Assembly: GCA_902651635.1 (NCBI GenBank)
Contig: CACRSC010001923.1
Location: forward strand, 67,072-131,071
Direction of reading: 5' to 3'
From: Mastigamoeba balamuthi
Lineage: Eukaryota > Evosea > Mastigamoebida > Mastigamoebidae
DNA: 64,000 nucleotides
Shown piece by piece: positions 55,770 to 64,000 of the stretch (positions are counted from its first letter, which is position 1; each line of letters opens with the position of its first letter). A program made the position numbers and the translations under genes. The notes under the pieces were generated by a model. That model worked only from the letters and a program-made list of their open reading frames with translations. It made no database searches and was not told where the DNA came from.

Positions 55770-58700
55770 ATGGAAGCCGTCACCGGTGCCGCAGCCCTGC
55801 TGAGGTCGCGCACAACCGGAACCTGTCCAACTTCGTCCTCTGGCCCGAGTACCTTCTTCCCCCGTCCCAGCACGGCGGCAGTCGGATTGCAGACTCAACT
55901 CGGGGTACTCCCCGGCAGCAACGTGATGCCGGAGAACGCCCCTCTGGTGTTGCGCGTTCAGACAGAGCCGTTCGTGATCGAGTCAACCGCGCTGACGATG
56001 CTGGGAATTCCCGAGCAGCGGGAGAAGTTAGCCTGGACCGGATTCTCGATGAGCCTGAACATCGACACAACCAAACCAGTCCACTTCTGGGTGCGGAACC
56101 GGCTGAACGAGTGCTCAGTCTGCGAGGGCGCGATATCTGTGGACGAGCTCTCAGCCAGGAAGGACGTGCGGGTGCCGTTGCTGAGAGAAGGTGCTGCCGG
56201 AGTGCAGGCATACCTCTCGTTCGACGTTGCCAACCGCATGCGGAGGCCTCCGAGGGTCGATGGGCTGTTTGTGGGCATCGACAGTGAGCAGCTCCGGCAT
56301 TGAGCACTGCACACCACTCTCGCACACACTCTCACACACTCTGACACTCTGCAGAATACACCAATCTGAGGGCCCTCCGTGGAACTGTCAACGACGCGAT
56401 TCTGATGAGGAGCTGGGCCACCACTGCCTTTGGATGCGCCGAGAGGGACGCGCTGCTCATGCCGGATGCTACGCGCGGTGCGATCGTGGATCATATACGC
56501 AAGATGTGCCGAGAGGCCTTCAGGGGAGACGTGCTGATCTTCTTCTTCTCGGGCCACGGTGGCGTGCTGTGGGGAACAGTCACAGACGACGTGGTGGTGA
56601 TGGACTCGGACCAGAAGAAGCACAACCCAGGGTCCGAACGCATCTCCTATCTGTGCAGCAAGTACGCTTCAACACTCTCTTCGCTTCCCTGCCGAGATCT
56701 GCCTGACACACCATTGCAGTGACTCGCATTACTATCTTCCGACACTACTGCTTGCCAAAGAATTCGTGGAAGCGATGAATAGAGGAGTCGGTTGTCATGA
56801 TCCTCGACTGCTGCTTCAGCGGAGGCGCCCGGCTTCCAGATTAGGGGGAGGAGGTCAAGGAAGATGTCCAACAGGCCCTCCAGGCCAGTGCCGAGATCGC
56901 CAAGGCAGTGGAAATCATCAACAAGCCGGTGGGCGGCAGCTCAGGAGGCAACACGACGAGGTCAGCTCAGCAGGAGGGCATTCGCACGGAAGTGTACGTG
57001 GGTTCCGCCATCGATACGCTGCTAGACATTCTGGTGGGTGCACAGGGGTACGGGCCGGGTATCGTGGAGGCCGTCAAGCCATCGTTCTCTGCTGGGGATG
57101 TCTCGCTGGACGAGGCCACGCTTCACGCCCTGCGGGGGCTCACAGTCGATAGGCTAGCAGCTGTGGTAAGGAAGGCCATCGACCTGGACCCGCTCGCCAT
57201 GTGCGACGTAGTTGACAGTGTCGCCGGGGGGCTGGGCACCAGTACCGCCAGAAGGCAGCTGATGATGCGCGAGCTGTCCGACAGCGAGTGGGTCAACACA
57301 CTTCTTGCCGCAGTGCCCATGGGGACTTCGGATGCTGCCAAGTCTCTCCCACATACCGCTGGCAATAGGGAGAGGCTGCGGGCTGAACTGCTTGGCCTCC
57401 CCTATGCGGAGAAGCTGGCTCTGCTGGACGAGCAAGACTGTGGGAACGATCGCACGACCGGCAGGCCGTGGGTATGCATGGTCAGCAAGATGCTGGCCCA
57501 GGAGCCCGAGATCACCAGGTTTGTTCTGTGTAGAGAGATTGTCCGGAACGGGGTTCCAGCCAGTCGCTACAGCGAGCTGCTCGATCAGATTTCCCTGTGC
57601 AGCTCCATCGACACGATATGCAGGATCCTTACGGCTTCCGGCAGCGCAGCGCTGGCCACGTCTCTGTGCAAGCACGCGCAGATGCAGAAGCTGCAGGTTC
57701 AGGAGATGCTGCAGGACCCACGCAGAGTGCTCTGTGGGCAACTTCCGGAGGTGGTTTCCGCACTGCTCCAGAAGGCTGTTGTTGAGGGCTCTGATGTCCT
57801 TCCCGCTGTTGCTAGCAGCATTGCGGCAAAGGGACCCGTGCGTTCTGGTGCAGAGAAAGCTACAACAATGAATGTGGTCGACATTCGGGCAATTGCGGCA
57901 GCAGGTCTGGACGACATAATCGACTGTGCGGTTGCTGCAGTGCCAAGCCTCATTCGCGATGTGGTGCTTGAAGTTCTCGCTCCTGGGTCATCACGCATCT
58001 CAAGCGTGCCACTGAGCCCGGACAACCCTCAGGCGAAGAACTGGGCCTCCCTCCGCGACATCTGCAATATCGGACTCGCGAAGGCGTTTTCCCGTGAAGA
58101 CAGCATCTGGAGCAATGCAAAACAGCGCCTGCTGGTGCGAGCAAAGGACCTGGGAAAGGAGTATGACAGCTGCAGCGTGGTGGTGTTTGCGGAGGTGCTC
58201 TCACTACTGCCAGACAGTGAGCTCAACGTCATTCTCTTTTCCCGGGAACCGATTCCTGCCGGGGTGCTTCTGGAGGAAATGCGGGCAGCCTGCCACACTG
58301 TCATCTTGGAGGCTTCTGTGCGCGCCCCTCTGCACATCGGGTGTGCTGTTATATCGGCGTGGGCCAGAAGAGGTCAAGTTGAGGACGAGGCACCAAACTA
58401 CCATGTCCTGATGCACCAGGGCTTGCAGAGAGAATGGTGCGCTGCCATCAGCGACATGACCGCAGCCCCCAATGGCCTGGGTGATGCAATCAGGGAGCGC
58501 ATTCAGAACAACCCTCTCGGAATTGTGCCGCAGGAGTTCGAGGACCGAACAGCAATTCTGACAAACCAGCAGTGGCTGAGGCTTCTGGTGGGAATTGCGC
58601 AAGGTGGAGCCGCTCTCATACAGGTCATTGGAGACGTTCTGGGCAGCGTGGTTGAGCGCCGAGTGGACACAGAGGAGATCAGCAGCACTGAGGGAATTGC

Positions 58701-60932
58701 CGAGCTCGTGCGTGAGGTCACAGACTCCGGGTACTCTCGGTTCATTGCGGAGATGGGGTTCATCGCGCCAGCTGTCACAACACTCGTGCTCATTGGGATG
58801 TCGGCCAGTAGAAGTGATTTCGATACTGCAACTGCAAGGTACACGCATCGTGCGTTGGACACAGTCAACGTACACGGCCTGATGCGCGTACTGTCCCTGG
58901 GCCTCAAGGCCCTGCCACGTGTTCTGCTCCCGCTCCTCTCTGCAGCAACAGGGAGGGACGTCTCAGCCGCAACCGCACTCGAATGGGCTGAGAAAGGAGC
59001 CAAGGGACAGGACAGCGCTTCGACAAACAGGGCACTACAGGGAAACGTGAACGAGGACGCCCCAGGTGTCGGAGTGATGTTTCTTCTCGCTTCGTCCAGC
59101 AGCGTTCAGATAAGCAAGGAGTCGAATTTTATTCGCTTACAGCACGGCACACTGGTGAAGCAACCCAATCCGGTGGAGGGGGTGGAGGTAACAAGATATG
59201 GGGATTTCACGGCAATTCTCAACAACGCGATTATCGAGGCCTTGTATAAGAACAGAGCAACCGGCAAGGAGATCACGTACAAGATGATCCAGAAGTGCAT
59301 TGAAACCCAGAGGAGGGCCAACCCAACGCAGTGTGAGCAGGATCCTATAATCCTTCCCGAACAGTACCTCTCCGGGGGATTCATGCGCAGTGTCCTTCGG
59401 GTTCCTCCGAACTCCTCGGCGCCTGCCAAGCCAAAGATAGAAGCGAATACGACATCCATGGGCAGTGAACCGAGTGGTGCGGGAGCATCTAGCACGACTG
59501 GGAGCAAATCAATTATTGTTCCTGGGTCCTCGGACGCGAGGCTGCACTCGGTGCTTTCTGTGTGGGACTCATCCAAGTGCTCCACGACTCGCCTCTGTCA
59601 GGAGGGCTCTGTGATGACCAGGTCACTTTGCAGTCCCACATGCCCTCAGGAGCAGGGACATCCGAGTGGCGGGACGTGCCACCAGTGCTCGGCAGCCTCG
59701 AGGCTGTCGACCGCACAAACGTGATTGCCTCTATCCACCAAACCCTAGACGCCGTGGAGCGCGTGCTGCGCCAAGAGGCTGACCCCGAGGACTGGCCAGG
59801 GCAGATGCTGCCCCTGCGCAGTGGCCAGGGAGAGTGGGCGGAGGGATGCAGCAGATGTCTTCTGTGGAAGGTGGGAAGCACTCTGGCAGTTGATATTCGG
59901 GCGCAGGGGATGTCGCAGCCCACGTACAGCCGCGCCGGCGGTCTGCTCTTCCCTGTGATCCAATACCCCGGCGGTGGCCCGGAGCCAGTGTCGACGAGTA
60001 GAGCTTTTGATGTGGTGGCGCACACGGTGAGCTACGCCATCCTCGACGCCCTGCGTCCTGAGTGGGCAGAGGGCCTGAGCAGAGGCATCCCAGAGGGCGG
60101 CGTCCTGCACGAGGCCTTCGCCGACCTGACCACGATTCTGGCGCAGCTCGCGTCGCCAGCGGTGTGCGGCTCCGTGGTGGCCCAGACACGCTGCGGCCTG
60201 CGTGCTGCAGACCTCGTGGGGCGCCTGCAATCCACGATGGCCAACGCGCTCGGGATATGCGCCCTGCGCAGCGCCTGCAGCGTCCTCACTGCCCTCGATG
60301 TGTGGGATACCGACGGCAGGGCCAGGGAGACAACGAGGAGCAGTCGCGAGGTCTCTGCGATGATCACGAGTGCTGTGTACGGCGCCATTGCCACAGCCTT
60401 CTCGTCGCAATTGCGGGCAGCACAGGCGAGCAGGGCAGGCGCACACGCGTTTGCAGTGGACCCCGCATCCCTGTTGCACACGCTGGGCAAGCAGGCGCTG
60501 TCTGCTCTGGTCACCGCTGTGGTGGAATCAAAGCAGGACAAGGCCGACTGCGTTCCCACACTGCACCAGTTCTGCCAGAGGCTCGCGGTTCGCTTTCCTC
60601 TCCCTTCGCGGAGAGCCTCGCACATGTCTCTGTGGACAATTCTGACCTGAACGTTTTCTCCGCAGGGCGGTGGCAGCAGGGCCCGAAGTGTGGGCAGAGA
60701 CAGCAGGGAGAGTGCGGCGTTCAGAGAGGCCCTGAAGTTCGAGCTGCAGAGACGTCACCTGCTCTCGAGCGATCGCCTCCACGCCAGTCCTCCTCTGTGC
60801 TGTCTGTCCCGCGAGAGGACTGTCCACACGAGTGCAACCCTCGGTGGGTTTCTTCTTCTCGATTGCGAAGGCACGAAATCCAGGAAGGTGAAGGCAGCCT
60901 CAGCTCAGGCAACGGCTAATGCCCCAGTCTGA
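55770..60932 (+). CDS. Large caspase-fold (C14-like) protein, possibly damaged
   Basis: Exon 1 (55770-56283) encodes about 170 residues ending FVGID. Exon 2 (56355 to about 56652) continues KYTNLRALRGTVNDAILM and has the catalytic His motif FFFSGHGG. Exon 3 (from about 56722) holds the catalytic Cys motif VVMILDCCFSGG. These are the hallmarks of the caspase/metacaspase fold (Cys peptidase). Then come about 1,100 residues with no domain I recognise, rich in helices, to a last exon after an intron at about 60594-60665 (cgcag). Oddities: a frame change at about 56781-56795 just before the Cys motif, an in-frame TAG at 56842 just after it, and another frame change near 59545. These may be sequencing errors or signs of a pseudogene; the remaining 900 codons are open and well formed, which argues for errors. 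Confidence 0.65.
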
Positions 60933-61559
60933 AGCTATGGAGGCACTTCCTCTGGACCAACACCACTTCGAAATGAGAAGGTGCCATGAAGACCCTGGAA
61001 TGCAAACTGCTCTTCTATCTGCTTCAACTTGAAGAAACGAGAATCCTCTTGCAATAGGGGAAAAGCATGTGTACAGCAGCCATTATGATTACGGATTGCT
61101 CACAGAGCTACACCACAAGAAGGAAAGTTCAGTGGCATGGAAAATATTTGAGGGTTGAAGAAGTTTGAGGTGCTGACGTTGGCAGCGACTTCTTTAGGCT
61201 ACTTTCGGCCCTCCCATTAAGCCCTTCATGGGAATCATTGCCACCACATTTCCTGACCAGCTGTAGGTTGTTCCTTCTCTCTTCCTCACCTGTTCTCTCT
61301 GAATTACATTCCCTCTCATCTGACTCCTTTACTCAACACAACGATTAGTCTTCTGAGTTTGTCTCCAGACTGCGTTTTTCTTTTCGCATTGCTACCCGTG
61401 GAACAGCTTAAATTGCCGAAAGCTGCCAAGACAACATGCACCTTGTGACACGCGATTCTGTCTTGGAGAACTTTCTGACTGGGTGCGACAGACAGATATC
61501 AAGGAGGCCAACATGTCCTTTCTGGAGCTGCATAGGGCCAGCGTTAAGTGTGAGTGTTT
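60933..61559. other. Convergent intergenic interval
   Basis: AT-richer sequence between two genes that end toward each other. No gene is supported. Confidence 0.4.
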
Positions 61560-63019
61560 TTAAGACGACAGCGAGTGGGCCCAGAGGGACACGGCCTTGG
61601 CAGACGCTGGAGAGTTGCGGAGGCCGTGCTTCCACTTCCTGAAGTTGGACGCGTCGATGCCGTGCTCCTTGCAGAACAGACTGTCAGAGCCGTCCCAGCG
61701 GTCGCTGTAGACCCTCCGCAGCCTCTCGTCGTCCAAGTCCTCGCCGTCGACAGGAGCCCCGCCCTCGCTGTGCCCTGTTCCACTGCCAGCCCTGCGCACG
61801 TCCCACTGGACCTCGGCGCCCTTGCCCCCCGCAGTGCTCGCGTGGACTCCTGGATGGGCTGGCGTGGCCTCCGGGGCCGAGGCGGCGCTGGCCACGCTGT
61901 CTTCAAGGCCGATGACAGTGTGGTAGAAGCGGCTGTGCTGCTGCTGCCCGCCCTCTGCAGAGCTCGCGTGGAACGGAGGGGCCTCCGGGGCCGAGGCGGC
62001 GCTGGCCACGCTGTCCTCGATGCTGACGATCGGGTGGTAGAAGCGGCTGCGCTGCTTCTCGCTCGCGCTGCCCTCTGGATGCCCGTGCACCGCAGCAGCA
62101 GCGGCAGAGAGCGGCGTAGCTGGCGCCGACAGCGCCGCGCGGTCATCGGGCGGCGACAGCGGAGCCTCCGGTGTCCAGTTGTGCAGCTGCTCGCGGACCC
62201 AGCGGGCGACAGCCTTCCTGGCGGAGGGGGAGGCGGCGCCTCTGAGCCACTTGGAGAGCGCCGGCTGGTCGACGCCGTACTGCTCGCTGAACTCGCGCTG
62301 CGTGCGCCCCCACCTCTCCCGGTACGCCGCCCGCAGCCCCGCCTCGTCCTCCCCGCCTTCCTCGCCCTCGGCAGTGCCGCCCGCAGAGGCTGCAGCGGCG
62401 GCAGAGGAGGCGGAGCACACGGGGCTGTGCGCGGGCGTCTCGGCCGCCGCGAGGCCGTGCGACGCCGCGAAGAGGGCCGCGTCGTAGGCGGCGACTGCTC
62501 CGCGGCTGCCGGGGCCACTGCAGCGGCCCCTGAGGCTCGCGGCGACCGCGCGGACCTCGCGGACAGCGGGCTCGGCCGAGACGAGCGTGAGGGGCGCCCA
62601 GGGCAGCTCGGTTGCCGCGCAGGTGGCCGCGACGCAGAGCAGCACCCCCGCAGCCCCGCGCGCCCCGCTCTCGCTGCGCACCGCGCTGGCCCCCGGGTAC
62701 GCAGCCAGCAGCTCCCCCACGGCGCCCCGGGGGCCTCGCGGGCGAAGCAGACGACGACGTGCGTGCGCCGCTGGGCCGCAGGCGCGCAGGCGGCGAATTT
62801 CGGTGCCCCGAGTCAATTGAATGACGTGTAACGCGTCTGGGGGCCCGGGGAGCGCACGGGGCAGAGGGGGAGCGGGTGGCGGAGGAGGATGTCGAGGGCA
62901 GCGGGGGCTGTGTCTGCGTCGAGGAGGAGCAGCTCGTGAGAGGGCCGCTCGGCCGCGTCCACGCGGGACAGCGAGCAGCTCAGCGCTGCCAGCGCCTCCG
63001 TGGGGTTCTGGGCGCTCAT
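61560..63019 (-). CDS. PIN-like/HTH family protein 3, with two HTH-like units
   Basis: Exon 1 (63019-62858) encodes MSAQNPTEALAALSCSL... with the strand ELLLLDADTAPAALDIL. The 87-nt intron (62857-62771) starts gtgcgc and contains tcaattgac. Exon 2 opens RRTHVVVCFARE, then needs a one-base frame change in the G/C homopolymers at about 62720-62735 to continue as GELLAAYPGASAV...GARGAAG and LTLVSAEPAVREV. The parallel with gene 2 (AAFPSGCAV, GAKGAA, LQVVSADPRV) shows this is one protein. C-terminal parts are LRAAYRERWGRTQREFSEQY...LSKWLRG, then two copies of SRFYHxxxxxEDSVASAASA, then a second HTH-like unit LRRVYSDRWDGSDSLF...FRKWKHG before the stop. Function unknown. Confidence 0.6.
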
Positions 63020-63769
63020 GGCGAACGAGGGTGTGCGCTGCGGCGGGCTTGCGAGTGTCTGGTGCGGTGGCTGAGACGCGGAGGCAACTCCGGAACTGAG
63101 ACGCGTCTCTCAGCGTAAAGTGATACAAAATATCAAGATTTATCTTGTAATATCTACGGCATCTGTGTGGGTTCAGGGAACTGCCACTTGTCATGATTTT
63201 GTCAGAGCGTGAAACTCCGGCATGTTTGCATTGAGGAAAGACGCATTTCTTCTGGCACGTCGCTTTCATTTGTAGGCCTTGCACACCTCAACTCTCTCTG
63301 AAAAAGTCCCATTTCAGATTTGAGTATTTACCGTAACTCACTCGACTTACTCACCCGGCCTAAGGCGAGTAAACTCAGGCAGGCGAGTGAGGTGAGTGTG
63401 ATAAATGTTTTGCTCTGCTTTTACGTAGCTGTGCTGAGCTTTGGTGGACTTGGATCAAGAGGCCAAGTCCCAGGTACGATAAGACCTTGCCGTCAGACCA
63501 CTCACTGATCACTCATGAACATAAACGACAATGCCCCGATGCTTGCTAACCAGCACAATGCACAGCGAGTCAGCTACCAGCAGCGGTACCACCTGTACCA
63601 CTAGCAGACAAAGGGGGGCCTACATAAGATCCAGTCACAATTCACAGTCACAGTATCATTGACTAGTAGCTTCTTCTGATTATCGTGTTAGCCATCCTTT
63701 GTGTGATGTCTTCTTCTGGTATGGCGCGTGGCCTGGCGTTCCTAGGGCTTAGAATTATATGCCTTGATG
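63020..63769. other. Interval without a supported gene
   Basis: Promoter side of PIN-like gene 3 and 3' flank of the LNR gene at the edge. AT-rich, short frames only. Confidence 0.4.
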
Positions 63770-63987
63770 TCAATGCGAAATGAATGCAAGAACAGCAGCA
63801 CAGAGCACAGCGCCCAGAGACCAGCTGCGAGCGCTTGCAGCACTAGCCGCGGCAACGGTACTCCTCACGCTGCTGTGCACATGCTGCGAGCTGTGCCTCT
63901 CGGAGCTTGACGACGAGGAAGCGCCAGCGGCAATCGGAGCAGGAGAGCAGTCGCCGCCATCCCACGAGCAGCTCGACGTGTTGCACT
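63770..63987 (-). CDS. Last exon of a second LNR-repeat protein (partial)
   Basis: After an acceptor (aatggcag) the exon reads [14 protein letters not shown], the end of an LNR repeat. A Ser-rich stalk follows, then a hydrophobic C-terminus (LGAVLCAAVLAFISH), as in the protease at 30228-33278. Its first 41 bases are identical to the last exon of that gene (32953-32993); the stalk and tail differ. The rest lies beyond the right edge, so whether it also has a protease domain is unknown. Confidence 0.8.
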
Positions 63988-64000
63988 CTGCCATTCAGAA

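Overview
This is a GC-rich nuclear genomic window from a unicellular eukaryote (a protist). Almost every recognisable gene is cut by short introns (mostly 55-120 nt), and the proteins are eukaryotic types: the QTRT2 subunit of queuine tRNA-ribosyltransferase, a U-box E3 ligase, Notch-type LNR domains, receptor-like class III cyclases, a caspase-fold protein and cytosolic-type Xaa-Pro aminopeptidase. I cannot name the lineage. For the best-supported genes (QTRT2, aminopeptidase, LNR protease, ADP-ribosylglycohydrolase, ABM protein) I rebuilt exon phases by hand, and the totals close in frame.

Layout. 0-5 kb: decayed DNA-transposon material, including a 2.3-kb block bounded by palindromic minisatellite arrays. 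5.3-6.9 kb: a poly-Gln protein (-). 7-10 kb: GC-rich sequence with no convincing gene. 10.0-12.8 kb: a RecQ helicase (-) broken by assembly gaps. 12.8-16 kb: no confident gene. 16-30 kb: two large twin-domain adenylate-cyclase-like receptors placed head to head, with QTRT2 between them. 30.2-33.3 kb: a secreted trypsin-like protease with 11 LNR repeats. 34.0-35.9 kb: an LRR/U-box protein (-). 36.4-41.3 kb: decayed ankyrin-like copies and two members of an unfamiliar 'PIN-like + helix-turn-helix' family. 41.6-43.0 kb: an ADP-ribosylglycohydrolase (-). 43.9-47.2 kb: AT-rich decayed transposons, including a broken Ty3/gypsy fossil. 47.7-51.9 kb: an ABM-domain protein and Xaa-Pro aminopeptidase. 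52.2-53.7 kb: a TTAA-flanked inverted-repeat transposon. 54.1-55.5 kb: an ankyrin-like gene (-). 55.8-60.9 kb: a giant caspase-fold protein. 61.6-63.0 kb: a third PIN-like/HTH gene (-). The right edge holds the last exon of a second LNR gene (-).

Themes. The host introns use an unusual 5' splice site, GTRCGY instead of GTRAGT, with CTGAC or TTGAC branch-like sites and at least two GC-AG introns. Many introns carry the palindrome TCAATTGA. Signalling and protein turnover are well represented (cyclase receptors, U-box, caspase fold, secreted protease, ADP-ribose removal), but no operon-like pathway ties the genes together.

Assembly caution. Three of the four single-n positions (27403, 38500, 50179) and one run of n (12216-12232) are flanked by direct copies of 290, 1140, 932 and about 467 bases. 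These look like unmerged contig overlaps, not real tandem duplications. The n at 10340 hides the middle of RecQ.
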